In this document: one piece after another, positions 9,366 through 17,069 of the stretch
Layout: every line of letters starts with the position of its first letter
How positions within the stretch are numbered: position 1 is the stretch's first letter
From: JBDUCV01 sp040003255
Lineage (GTDB): Bacteria; Actinomycetota; Actinomycetes; Mycobacteriales; Jatrophihabitantaceae
Reading direction: 5' to 3'
DNA length: 48,093 nucleotides
Assembly (NCBI GenBank): GCA_040003255.1
Contig: JBDUCV010000008.1
Coordinates: 1-48,093 of the forward strand
Translations under genes and position numbers: made by a program
Notes under the pieces: model-generated
Seen by the model: only the letters and a program-made list of their open reading frames with translations
Told to the model about the DNA's origin: nothing
The model's database searches: none

Positions 9366-10384
9366 GGGGCAATCCCGTCCACGGCCAGCCCGGCAGTCTC
9401 GGGCAGGCCGAGCATCAGGTTCGCGTTCTGCACCGCCTGCCCGGCGGCCCCCTTGCCGAGATTGTCGATCGCGCTGGTGACGATTACTCGGCCGGAGTCC
9501 ACGTCGACGGCTGCCTGCAGGTGGGCGGAGTTGGACCGCGCAGTCGCGGCGGTGTGTGGCTGGCGTCCGGCGGGCAGGACCTGCACGAACGGCTCAGCGG
9601 CGTACGCCGCCGCGAGGACGGCTCGCACCTCGTCGTCGGTCGTCCCAACCCGGGTCGGTCGAGCGGTCACCGTAGCAAGAATGCCGCGGGGCATTGGGGC
9701 GAGCACCGGAATGAACGACAGGCTCATCGCGCCGGTTGCTTGCTTGATCTCCGGGACGTGCTGGTGGGCGCCCACCTTGTACGGCGACAGGTCGCCCATC
9801 ACCTCGCTGGCCAGCAGGTCGATTCGCGGCGAACGGCCCGCGCCCGATGTGCCGCTCGCCGCCACCACCACCACGTCGTCAACGCTGACGAGACCGGCGG
9901 CGACCAGCGGTGCCAACGCCAGGATGGTCGCGACGGCGTAGCAGCCGGTGTTCGCCACGCGCGAGGCTGTCGCTATCGCGGCCCGTTGACCGGGTAGCTC
10001 GGGCAAGCCATAGATCCACGCCCCGTGATGTACGCCACCGTAATAGCGCACGTACGCAGCGGCATCGACCACTCGGTGGACGCCGCTCAGGTCGATAACC
10101 CGCAGGTCAGCCGGCAACGCGGCCGTGAGCATGCCGGAGGCGCCGGGCGGCAACGCCAGGAACACCAAGTCGCAGTCCGCCAGAACCTCAGGCGTCGTTT
10201 CGCCGAGCCTCAGCTGAGCGATCGAACGTAGTCCCGGATGTACGTCGCCGAGCAGCTTGCCGGCGGCGGTGCTGCTGCTTGCAGTCGCTGCCACCACCTG
10301 CATATCCGGGTGGCCGGCGAGCAGCCGCAACAACTCGCCGCCGGCGTAACCGCTCGCCCCGGCAACCGCGACCCGATAGCCCAC
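9362..10384 (-). CDS. argC: N-acetyl-gamma-glutamyl-phosphate reductase
   Basis: NADPH-dependent reductase forming N-acetylglutamate semialdehyde. The dinucleotide motif VAVAGASGYAGGELLRLL begins at residue 5 and the catalytic Cys lies in NTGCYA near residue 148. I take the GTG at 10384-10382, giving 340 residues. It lies exactly 6 bases after a -10-like CATAAT, and the protein then begins right at the Rossmann strand. An upstream GTG at 10399 would add five residues (345 aa), but it falls inside the second ARG box and before the -10. First gene of the operon, so the main target of ArgR control. Function is certain; the start is an inference. Confidence 0.95.
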   Translation of the reverse strand: MGYRVAVAGASGYAGGELLRLLAGHPDMQVVAATASSSTAAGKLLGDVHPGLRSIAQLRLGETTPEVLADCDLVFLALPPGASGMLTAALPADLRVIDLSGVHRVVDAAAYVRYYGGVHHGAWIYGLPELPGQRAAIATASRVANTGCYAVATILALAPLVAAGLVSVDDVVVVAASGTSGAGRSPRIDLLASEVMGDLSPYKVGAHQHVPEIKQATGAMSLSFIPVLAPMPRGILATVTARPTRVGTTDDEVRAVLAAAYAAEPFVQVLPAGRQPHTAATARSNSAHLQAAVDVDSGRVIVTSAIDNLGKGAAGQAVQNANLMLGLPETAGLAVDGIAP

Positions 10385-10399
10385 CGCACTATTATGCAC
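10384..10399 (-). promoter_or_regulatory. ARG box 2 (ArgR operator), argC-proximal
   Basis: The minus strand reads GTGCATAATAGTGCGG. It matches the left half of the mycobacterial ARG box as I recall it (TTGCATAACGATGCAA) almost fully and keeps TGC on the right. It overlaps the proposed -10 and starts 4 bp after the upstream box, a spacing typical of tandem ArgR operators. Confidence 0.6.
10391..10396 (-). promoter_or_regulatory. argC -10 element, leaderless type
   Basis: On the minus strand CATAAT is followed by six bases and then the GTG at 10384. This spacing would start the mRNA at the start codon. The hexamer lies within the downstream ARG box, so bound ArgR would block RNA polymerase. 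No clear -35 is visible. Confidence 0.5.
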
Positions 10400-10403
10400 G
10401 ATG

Positions 10404-10419
10404 CTGCAACTTCATGCAC
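10404..10419 (-). promoter_or_regulatory. ARG box 1 (ArgR operator)
   Basis: The minus strand reads GTGCATGAAGTTGCAG, a TGCA-N6-TGCA partial palindrome close to the recalled ARG box TTGCATAACGATGCAA. With box 2 it forms a pair whose centres are 20 bp apart, about two helix turns, between pheT and argC. Confidence 0.65.
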
Positions 10420-10447
10420 GGCATGGGGGCGTACCGATTTCAGCCGC

Positions 10448-12931
10448 TCAGCTGCGCAGTTGCGCGCCGAACCGCTGCGCAGCGACGGACACCGCAGCGT
10501 CACGCGCAGAAGCAGCCTCCTCGACGGTCAGCGTTCGGTCAGCGGCGCGGAAGCGCAACGCGAATGCCAATGACCTGCGTCCCGGACCCAGCCGCTCTTT
10601 ATCGGCGTAGAGGTCGAATAGCCGCACCGACTCGAGCAGTTCGCCGGCACCGGCACGCAGCGCGCCGAGAACGCTGCTCGCTGCTACGTCGTCGGGCACC
10701 ACGAGCGCCACGTCGAGGAGCACCGGCGGGTAGTTGGACAGTTCTGGGCTGTTCGCGGGGCTCGGTGCGCCGAAGGCGTCCAGGTCGAGCTCCATCGCGG
10801 CGGTGCGCGCGGGCAGGTCGAGCGCGGCGATAACCCGCGGATGCAGCTCACCCGCATGCCCGATCAGCGTGCAGTCGAGTAGCAGTTCGGCACACCGTCC
10901 GGGATGCCAGGGCGGGTATTCGCCGCGCCTTATGGTGAGTTCGGCCCGGGCAGCCCGGCCCACGACATGAGCGGCTTCGATCGCGTCCGCCCAGATCACC
11001 GGCCGGCCGCTGCCCCACCATCCGGGACGCTCGACTTGACCGGCCAGCACGACGGCGAGGTGGCGGGGCTGCCGCGGGACGGACGCGTACAGCGCCGCGA
11101 GTTCCTCGTCGGATGGGCGATGCGCGACTCCGGGATGCGGCACTGGGGGGGTGTCCGGGTGGGGCAGGTACACCAAACCCGTCTCGAAGAGCGCCACATC
11201 GCGAGAACCCCGTCCGATGTTGCGGGTCAGGGTGGCGAGCAGCCCGGGCAACAGCGACGTGCGCAGCTCCGGCTCAGCATCCGACATTGGGTTCGCCAGC
11301 CGCGCAGCGTGCCGGCGCGGGTCGTCGGGCAACTCGCCGAGCGCGTCGTGCACGGCTGGCGACACGAACGGATAGCTGAGCACCTCGGTGTAACCCGCGG
11401 CGGCCACCGCCCGGGAGATCGCCCGACGCAGCCGCTGTTCGGCGCTGAGCCCGCGGCCAGGTGGCGGAGTCGGCAGCGCCGACGGCACGGTGTCGTAGCC
11501 CTCGAGCCGGACGACCTCCTCGACCAGGTCGGCCGGGTCGGTGAGGTCGGGACGCCAAGTCGGTGGGTGAACGGTCAGCCGCTCCTGCCCGGCGACCCGG
11601 CAGCCGACCTGTTGCAGGCGGTCGCGGACCGTCGATGCGTCTATCGGCATGCCGGCTAGCGCGCCGGGCCGACTCGCCGCCATGATGATCGCCACCGGCG
11701 GCGGCCCCTCGCCGACGACGGTGAATCCATCGACCGACCGCGCGCCGCCGTGCTCTCCGAGCAAGTGGACGGCGCGCTGCAGGGCCACCGCGCCGATGGC
11801 CGGGTCTACCCCACGCTCGAATCGCTTGGCCGCTTCGCTGGGCAACTTGTGCCGGCGCACGGTGCGGGCAATTGAGGTCGGCTCCCAGTGCGCCGCCTCG
11901 AGGACGATGTCGGTGGTCGCCCCGTCGATCTCGGTGGACGCGCCACCCATGACGCCGGCCAGCGCAACCGGACCGGACTCGTCGGTGACGACAAGGTCGT
12001 CGGGGTCCAGCTCTCGGTCGACGCCGTCCAAACTGGTCAGCCGCTCACCCAGCGTCGCCCGGCGAACGGCCAGCGGGCCACGCAGCTTCGCTCGGTCGAA
12101 CGCGTGCAGCGGCTGGCCGGTCTCGAGCATCACGTAATTGGTGACGTCGACGGCCAGCGAGATGGGCCGCATCCCGGCGGCTCGCAGCCGCTGCTGCAGC
12201 CAGCTCGGGGTCGTTGCGGCGGGGTCCAGCCCGGTGATCGTCCGGACGGAGAACTGGTCGCAGCCGAGCGGATCGTCGACGCGCACCGGGTAACCAGTGC
12301 CATCGGCCGGTGGCACCTGCACCGTCTCGGTGATGTCGTGGAAAGGCACCTCGAGCGCGGCGGCCACTTCTCGGGCCAGCCCACGCACCGACAAGCAGTA
12401 GCCCCGGTCCGGGGTGACCGCGATGTCGAGAACCGCGTCGCGCAGGCCGAGCACATCACGTGCGTCGTCGCCGGGCTTGGCTGCCTCGGCTGCGAGCACG
12501 AGGATGCCGGGCGCTGCGCCGAGGGTGTCGTCGGGCAGCCCGAGCTCTCGAGTCGAGCAGATCATGCCGTCCGACACGTGGCCGTAGGTCTTGCGTGCAG
12601 CAATGGCGAACCCGCCGGGTAGCACGGAGCCGGGCAGCGCGACGATCACGAGGTCGCCCTCGGCGAAGTTGTCGGCCCCGCAGACGATGCCCCGCGGCTC
12701 GGGTTCGGCGACGTCGACCTGGCACCAGCGGATCGACTTGCCGTTGTTCTGCGGTTCGTCGACGAAGGAGACAACCCGCCCGGCGACAATGGGACCGGCC
12801 AGCGCATCGGCCGCCGAGTCGACCCGCTCGACCTCGAGACCGACCCGCACCAGCGCATCGCCGACCGCCCGGGGGGTGGCACTGGACGGCAGGTCGACAT
12901 ATTCGGCGAGCCAGCTGATGGACGCGCGCAT
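10448..12931 (-). CDS. pheT: phenylalanyl-tRNA synthetase beta subunit
   Basis: Large subunit of the (alpha-beta)2 enzyme, 827 residues, with tRNA binding and editing roles. Domain order fits the family: an N-terminal EMAP-type tRNA-binding fold in roughly the first 150 residues, then a B3/B4 editing region around residues 200-400. A B5 region and a pseudo-catalytic core follow. The C-terminal 90 residues form an anticodon-binding FDX-ACB domain (VLLDVALVVPDDV onward). The ATG shares one base with the pheS stop (TGATG), so the two subunits are coupled. Its stop is 63 bp before the argC start and no terminator is obvious between them. Confidence 0.97.
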   Translation of the reverse strand: MRASISWLAEYVDLPSSATPRAVGDALVRVGLEVERVDSAADALAGPIVAGRVVSFVDEPQNNGKSIRWCQVDVAEPEPRGIVCGADNFAEGDLVIVALPGSVLPGGFAIAARKTYGHVSDGMICSTRELGLPDDTLGAAPGILVLAAEAAKPGDDARDVLGLRDAVLDIAVTPDRGYCLSVRGLAREVAAALEVPFHDITETVQVPPADGTGYPVRVDDPLGCDQFSVRTITGLDPAATTPSWLQQRLRAAGMRPISLAVDVTNYVMLETGQPLHAFDRAKLRGPLAVRRATLGERLTSLDGVDRELDPDDLVVTDESGPVALAGVMGGASTEIDGATTDIVLEAAHWEPTSIARTVRRHKLPSEAAKRFERGVDPAIGAVALQRAVHLLGEHGGARSVDGFTVVGEGPPPVAIIMAASRPGALAGMPIDASTVRDRLQQVGCRVAGQERLTVHPPTWRPDLTDPADLVEEVVRLEGYDTVPSALPTPPPGRGLSAEQRLRRAISRAVAAAGYTEVLSYPFVSPAVHDALGELPDDPRRHAARLANPMSDAEPELRTSLLPGLLATLTRNIGRGSRDVALFETGLVYLPHPDTPPVPHPGVAHRPSDEELAALYASVPRQPRHLAVVLAGQVERPGWWGSGRPVIWADAIEAAHVVGRAARAELTIRRGEYPPWHPGRCAELLLDCTLIGHAGELHPRVIAALDLPARTAAMELDLDAFGAPSPANSPELSNYPPVLLDVALVVPDDVAASSVLGALRAGAGELLESVRLFDLYADKERLGPGRRSLAFALRFRAADRTLTVEEAASARDAAVSVAAQRFGAQLRS

Positions 12932-14040
12932 CAGGCATCCATCCCGAACGCCTGGGTGAACCGCACGTCACCCTCGACCATGTCACGCATGTCGGCGGCG
13001 TTGTTGCGGAACATCATCGTGCGTTCGATGCCGATGCCGAAGGCGAAGCCGCTGTAGCGGTCCGGATCGATCCCGCAGGCACGCAGCACGCGCGGGTTGA
13101 CCATCCCGCAGCCGCCCCACTCGATCCAGCCCTCGCTGTCGCATGTGCGACAGGGACGCTCGGGGTTGCCGACCGATTCGCCCCGGCAGACGAAGCAGAG
13201 CAGGTCCGGCTCGGCGCTCGGCTCGGTGAACGGGAAGTAGGACGGTCGCAACCGGGTCACGATGCCTGGCCCGAACATCGCCTCGGCCATATGGTCGAGG
13301 GTTCCTTTCAGGTGCGCCATCGTGATGCCCTCGTCCACCACTAGACCCTCGAGCTGGTGGAAAACCGGTGTGTGGGTGGCGTCGAGTTCATCGGTGCGGA
13401 ACACCTTGCCGGGGCAGATGACGTAGATCGGCGGCTTGCGCTCAAGCATCACCCGGGCCTGCACCGGTGAGGTGTGGGTGCGAAGTACCAGCCCGGACTG
13501 GGGCGGGTCGAGGAAGAAGGTGTCCATCATCGTCCGAGCGGGGTGATCCGGCGGCATGTTCAACGAATCGAAGTTGAACCACTCGGCCTCGACCTCGGGA
13601 CCCTCGGCGATCTCGTAACCCATCGCGACGAACACGTCGCAGATCAGTTCCTGAATGGTCGTGAGCGGATGGCGGGCGCCCTCGAGGTGGCGGTCCCACG
13701 GCAGCGTCACGTCGACCGCCTCGTCGATTAGCACGCGGGCGTCGCGCTGCGCCTCGAGCTCTGCCTGCCGCGCCTCAAGCGCGGAGCGGACGGTAGTGCG
13801 TGCCTGCCCGACCCGCTGCCCGGCGGTCGCTCGCGCCGCTGGCGGCAGAGCGCCGATCTCCCGATTGGCCAACGCCAGCGGCGAACGGTCACCCGCGTGG
13901 GCGAGACGGACGGCCTTGAGCGCGTCGAGGTCGCCCGCTGCGGCCACCGCGAGAAGGGCGGCAGCGACGGCATGCTCAATGCGGTCGGGTTGGAGCGCGC
14001 TCACCTCGACCGGGTCGAAGTTCGAACTGGCGGGTGGCAT
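12931..14040 (-). CDS. pheS: phenylalanyl-tRNA synthetase alpha subunit
   Basis: Catalytic subunit, 369 residues. An N-terminal coiled-coil arm of about 110 residues (EARQAELEAQRDARV) precedes the class II core. Motif 2 is FRTDELDATHTPVFHQLEG and motif 3 is GFAFGIGIERTMM near the end. Four cysteines in CFVC and CRTCDSEGW are usual in actinobacterial PheS as I recall them. The frame is open upstream, but the ATG at 14040 gives the standard N-terminus and excludes an arginine-rich shadow stretch that crosses the leader hairpin. A 53-nt hairpin at 14069-14121 precedes the gene. Confidence 0.97.
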   Translation of the reverse strand: MPPASSNFDPVEVSALQPDRIEHAVAAALLAVAAAGDLDALKAVRLAHAGDRSPLALANREIGALPPAARATAGQRVGQARTTVRSALEARQAELEAQRDARVLIDEAVDVTLPWDRHLEGARHPLTTIQELICDVFVAMGYEIAEGPEVEAEWFNFDSLNMPPDHPARTMMDTFFLDPPQSGLVLRTHTSPVQARVMLERKPPIYVICPGKVFRTDELDATHTPVFHQLEGLVVDEGITMAHLKGTLDHMAEAMFGPGIVTRLRPSYFPFTEPSAEPDLLCFVCRGESVGNPERPCRTCDSEGWIEWGGCGMVNPRVLRACGIDPDRYSGFAFGIGIERTMMFRNNAADMRDMVEGDVRFTQAFGMDA

Positions 14041-14068
14041 GCGGTCCTCGCGGTCGGTGCGAAACGAC

Positions 14069-14121
14069 GTTGGCCCCTCAGCAGGGACGGCGACGGCGTG
14101 TCGCCTTGCTGAGAGGCCAAC
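14069..14121 (-). terminator. long hairpin between the oxygenase gene and pheS (terminator or attenuator)
   Basis: The arms 14107-14121 and 14069-14083 pair over 15 positions with a single G-U wobble. Inside the loop GGCGAC and GTCGCC form a further 6-bp stem. It starts 22 bases after the stop of the upstream oxygenase gene and ends 28 bases before the pheS ATG. There is no U-run, only GTCGTTTCG. It could terminate the upstream transcript or act as a pheS leader element. T-box landmarks are not visible. Confidence 0.6.
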
Positions 14122-14143
14122 GATAGACAGGGGGCACGAGCGG

Positions 14144-14947
14144 TTATGCCTCGGACTTGATCTCCTGGTCGACCTGACCCCGGGCGGCGAGCGCCGCGGC
14201 CCGGTCGGCCCGACGCTGCGCGACGATCGCGGTGGCCTCGTCGATCGTCTGCTGGTCGAGCGGCGAGCTGGCGACCTGGTCGACACCGTGGTACTTCGAG
14301 ATGTAGGCGTCGAGTTCCGGGCCGGATTCCCATGACGTGATCAAGCAGTAGCGCGGTTCGGTGCCTGGGTGCCACACGGCATGCCACAGCCGTTGGGTGT
14401 CGATGATCGCCTGCGCGCCGGCGGGCAGCGGGATGCGCGTCTCGGTCGACGGGTCATCGCGTTCCTCGCGCAGGATCATCACCGAGTCGGGGTTGTCGGT
14501 CAGATTGAAGAACCCGCGCACGATCCAACCGGTGCCCTCTGGGTTGAGTCGGTTGTTGTCGTCGCGGTGCAGGTTGTAGACGCAGTCCGAGTATGCGTTT
14601 TGCTGCAGCTCGATGACGCGGCACCGGCCGACGTTGGCGCCGGGCTCCTGAGCGCGGGCGGTGAGGCGCGGCGCGAGCGCGACATTCTTGGCCACCCAGA
14701 CGCCGTCCTTGTCGGTCTTTGGCGGGGTGTGGTTCCAAAACCCGTTGCACTCCATGTCGCCGTAAGCGCTGGCCAGCGGAGCGAAGCGGGTCTCGCCGGA
14801 GGACTTCCAGTCGACGTACTCGATGTCGAGCCACTCCTGTGGGTCTCGCGACTGGTCGTAGCGGTCCAAGGAGACGTAGCCGTTGCGTTCGAAGATCGGC
14901 AGCTTGGTGTATTCGGCCTGCGGATCAGTGGCGGTCAGAGTGTCCAT
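14144..14947 (-). CDS. probable 2-oxoglutarate/Fe(II)-dependent oxygenase, substrate unknown
   Basis: Protein of 267 residues that I cannot place in a named family. The arrangement YNLHRDDNN (His127-x-Asp129), RLWHAVW (His189) and EPRY (Arg199) fits an Fe(II) facial triad plus a 2-oxoglutarate-binding Arg ten residues after the distal His. The interval of 60 residues between HxD and the distal His also fits a double-stranded beta-helix. The C-terminus is a helical basic/acidic tail with many Ala and Arg. There is no signal peptide, so it should be cytoplasmic. It is monocistronic between an RNA methyltransferase and pheS. A GGAGAGG lies 15 bases before the ATG, rather far for a Shine-Dalgarno. 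Its translation-gene neighbours suggest, but do not show, a ribosome- or tRNA-related hydroxylase. Confidence 0.6.
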   Translation of the reverse strand: MDTLTATDPQAEYTKLPIFERNGYVSLDRYDQSRDPQEWLDIEYVDWKSSGETRFAPLASAYGDMECNGFWNHTPPKTDKDGVWVAKNVALAPRLTARAQEPGANVGRCRVIELQQNAYSDCVYNLHRDDNNRLNPEGTGWIVRGFFNLTDNPDSVMILREERDDPSTETRIPLPAGAQAIIDTQRLWHAVWHPGTEPRYCLITSWESGPELDAYISKYHGVDQVASSPLDQQTIDEATAIVAQRRADRAAALAARGQVDQEIKSEA

Positions 14948-14990
14948 GAAAGGTGACGCGGTCCTCTCCTGACGTGCTGCGAGTTAGGGA

Positions 14991-14996
14991 ATCCTA
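14991..14996 (-). promoter_or_regulatory. candidate -10 for the oxygenase gene
   Basis: Minus-strand TAGGAT, overlapping the stop codon of the methyltransferase gene and about 44 bases before the ATG at 14947. It matches TANNNT; no -35 is recognised. Confidence 0.35.
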
Positions 14997-15776
14997 TCGA
15001 AGGGAGTGGTGTGCCGCCGCGCTGGCGTAGAGACACACTGCGGCGGCCATTGCCAGGTTGAGGCTTTCGGCTGCCCCGTAAATCGGCACCCGTACGGCCG
15101 CGTCGGCTGCTCGGACGATGTCCTCGGATAGCCCGTGCGCCTCGGTGCCGAACAGCCAGAGGGTTCGCTCGGCGAGCGGGGCATCCTGCAGTTCGATGCG
15201 GCCCGAACCGGTCGCGGCAAGACATGCCATCCCCGCGGCTCGCGCGGCGCTGAGTACCTCCTCGGCTGGCGCATCCACCACCACGTCCAGGTGAAACAGG
15301 CTGCCCGCTGAGGCCCGCACAGCCTTGCCGTTGTACACATCGACGCCGCTGCCCACGATCACGATCAGGCCAGCTCCGGCGGCGTCCGCCGTTCGCACGA
15401 TGGTGCCGAGATTGCCCGGATCGTTGGGCTCCACGAGCGCCACCGCAAGCGTGGGACGGCGACCGAAAGCGACGCTCAACGCTACGTCGACCCGCTCGCA
15501 GACCGCCACCAGGCCCTGCGGGCTGACTGTCTCAGAAAGTGCCGCGGCAGCCTTGGCGCTCACCTCAGCGACCGGGACATCCGCACCTTCGAGCAGATCA
15601 CGATGACGATCGAGCGCCGCGGCGGTGGCGAACACCTCGACGACGACGTCGGGGCGGCGCAGCGCCTCCCGGACCGCTTGCGCTCCTTCGGCGAGGAAAC
15701 GCCCGGCATCGCGGCGGGCCGAGCGGCGGGTGAGCCGCCGTGCCGCCGCGAGCCGGGCGTTGCGGTCAGAAATCAA
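14994..15776 (-). CDS. SpoU/TrmH-family RNA 2'-O-methyltransferase (TsnR-like)
   Basis: SAM-dependent trefoil-knot methyltransferase, 260 residues, acting on rRNA or tRNA ribose. An N-terminal L30e-like substrate domain occupies about the first 95 residues (GRFLAEGAQAVREAL). The three SPOUT motifs follow: EPNDPGNLGTIVRTADAAG, LFGTEAHGL and VPIYGAAESLNLAMAAAVCL. The TTG start overlaps the rplT stop as TTGA, and no better start exists in frame. It follows rplT as in other actinobacteria, where the gene is often named tsnR, but the exact target nucleotide cannot be read from sequence. Confidence 0.9.
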   Translation of the reverse strand: MISDRNARLAAARRLTRRSARRDAGRFLAEGAQAVREALRRPDVVVEVFATAAALDRHRDLLEGADVPVAEVSAKAAAALSETVSPQGLVAVCERVDVALSVAFGRRPTLAVALVEPNDPGNLGTIVRTADAAGAGLIVIVGSGVDVYNGKAVRASAGSLFHLDVVVDAPAEEVLSAARAAGMACLAATGSGRIELQDAPLAERTLWLFGTEAHGLSEDIVRAADAAVRVPIYGAAESLNLAMAAAVCLYASAAAHHSLR

Positions 15777-16171
15777 GCAGCGGAGTTGGATTCGACCGGG
15801 CCGCCGACGCCGACCTTGGCTATTTCGGCCTTCGCCACCTCGACCAGGGCCGCGAAAGCGATCTCGTCGGTGACTGCGAGGTCGGCCAGGACCTTGCGGT
15901 CGACCGTGACGCCGGCCAGCCGCAAGCCCTGCACGAAGCGGTTGTAGGTGATGTCGTTGGCGCGGGCCGCGGCGTTGATGCGGGTGATCCAGAGCTGGCG
16001 GAAATCACCCTTACGCGCCTTGCGGTCGCGGTAGGAGTAGGTCGCCGAATGGAGCAGCTGCTCCTTGGCCTTGCGGTACAGACGCGAGCGCTGGCCTCGG
16101 TAGCCGGAGGCTGCCTCGAGTGTGCTGCGGCGTTTCTTGTGGGCGTTCACTGCCCGCTTGACGCGTGCCAC
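15773..16171 (-). CDS. rplT: 50S ribosomal protein L20
   Basis: Early-assembly 23S rRNA-binding protein, 132 residues, slightly longer than the usual 117-129. The basic N-terminus MARVKRAVNAHKKRR, then GYRGQRSRLYRKAKEQLLHS, YSYRDRKARKGDFRQLWITR and INAAARANDITYNRFVQGL, are diagnostic. The GTG start is preceded by GAGGAACC. Third gene of the infC-rpmI-rplT operon. Confidence 0.98.
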   Translation of the reverse strand: MARVKRAVNAHKKRRSTLEAASGYRGQRSRLYRKAKEQLLHSATYSYRDRKARKGDFRQLWITRINAAARANDITYNRFVQGLRLAGVTVDRKVLADLAVTDEIAFAALVEVAKAEIAKVGVGGPVESNSAA

Positions 16172-16230
16172 GGTGGTTCCTCAATGCTCAGGCCGCTCTG
16201 GTTCGAGCGGCGGGGTGACGGGATGTCGGG

Positions 16231-16425
16231 TCAGCGCCCGAGCAGCTTCTTCACGCGCGGTGCGTCGACAGCAGCGATCTCCTTGGTACCGGTGAGTCGA
16301 CGGGTCAGCTTCGACGGCTTGCGCTCGAGCAGGTGACGCTTGCCGGCACGTTCGACCAGCAGCTTGCCGGTGCCAGTCACCTTCACGCGCTTCTTCATCC
16401 CGCTGTGGGTCTTGTTCTTGGGCAT
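16231..16425 (-). CDS. rpmI: 50S ribosomal protein L35
   Basis: Small basic ribosomal protein of 64 residues. MPKNKTHSGMKKRVKVTGTG is the family N-terminus, and KRHLLERKPSKLTRRL follows. The ATG has a GAAGGA Shine-Dalgarno. It lies 22 bases after infC and 59 bases before rplT. Confidence 0.98.
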   Translation of the reverse strand: MPKNKTHSGMKKRVKVTGTGKLLVERAGKRHLLERKPSKLTRRLTGTKEIAAVDAPRVKKLLGR

Positions 16426-16447
16426 CGGACGGTGTCCTTCGGTTGTC

Positions 16448-17008
16448 TCAAGCCAGTTGGCTGTCAGGGGCGTCCCTAGACACCCGGGTGATCTTCGTAC
16501 TGCGGTGCGGTGCTACGACCATGATCATGTTTCGCCCGTCCTGCTTCGGCGCGGCCTCGACGAAGCCGAGCTCGGCGATGTCCTCGGCCAGCCGCTGCAG
16601 CAGCCGAAACCCGAGCTCGGGACGGGACTGCTCACGGCCGCGGAACATGATCGTGACCTTCACCTTGTCGCCCTGCTTGAGAAATCGCTCGACGTGACCC
16701 TTCTTGGTCTCGTAGTCGTGCGAGTCGATCTTCGGGCGGAGCTTCATCTCTTTGATGACGGTGAGTGCCTGGTTGCGCCGGGCCTCGCGTGCCTTCTGCG
16801 CGCTCTCGTACTTGAACTTGCCGTAGTCCATGAGCTTGCAGACGGGCGGACGGGCCATCGGAGCGACCTCGACCAGATCCAGATCGGACTCGGCGGCGAG
16901 TTCGAGGGCCTTGCCGATCGGCACGATGCCAACCTGCTCACCCTCGGGGCCGACGAGCCGGACCTCGGGAACACGGATCCGGTCATTGATCCTGGGTTCG
17001 GAGCTGAT
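16448..17008 (-). CDS. infC: translation initiation factor IF-3
   Basis: Prevents premature 50S joining and checks the start codon on the 30S subunit. The N-terminal domain has EPRINDRIRVPEVRLVGPEG, and the linker and C-domain have RPPVCKLMDYGKFKYE, LRPKIDSHDYETKKGH and MFRGREQSRPELG. I start it at the AUC at 17008-17006 (186 residues). A perfect AAGGAGGT lies 3 bases upstream, and autoregulated infC genes commonly use rare starts. The six extra codons from the ATG at 17026 contain that ribosome-binding site and read TQGGP. The same GGPIS stretch is kept in annotated Streptomyces proteins as I recall them. If the ATG is used the product has 192 residues. Confidence 0.93.
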   Translation of the reverse strand: MSSEPRINDRIRVPEVRLVGPEGEQVGIVPIGKALELAAESDLDLVEVAPMARPPVCKLMDYGKFKYESAQKAREARRNQALTVIKEMKLRPKIDSHDYETKKGHVERFLKQGDKVKVTIMFRGREQSRPELGFRLLQRLAEDIAELGFVEAAPKQDGRNMIMVVAPHRSTKITRVSRDAPDSQLA

Positions 17009-17011
17009 GGG

Positions 17012-17019
17012 ACCTCCTT
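17012..17019 (-). promoter_or_regulatory. perfect Shine-Dalgarno AAGGAGGT of infC
   Basis: The minus strand carries AAGGAGGT inside the reading frame opened by the ATG at 17026. It is followed by CCC and then the AUC of infC. Its position argues that the ATG is not the true start. Confidence 0.65.
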
Positions 17020-17069
17020 GGGTCATACGTTCGTGAAACGTGCTTGCCGCGTGGGCCGATGATGCGGAA

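Noticed and set aside
14041..14150. T-box leader before pheS
   Set aside because: No TGGNACCGCG-type T-box sequence or specifier stem is visible; only the long hairpin remains.
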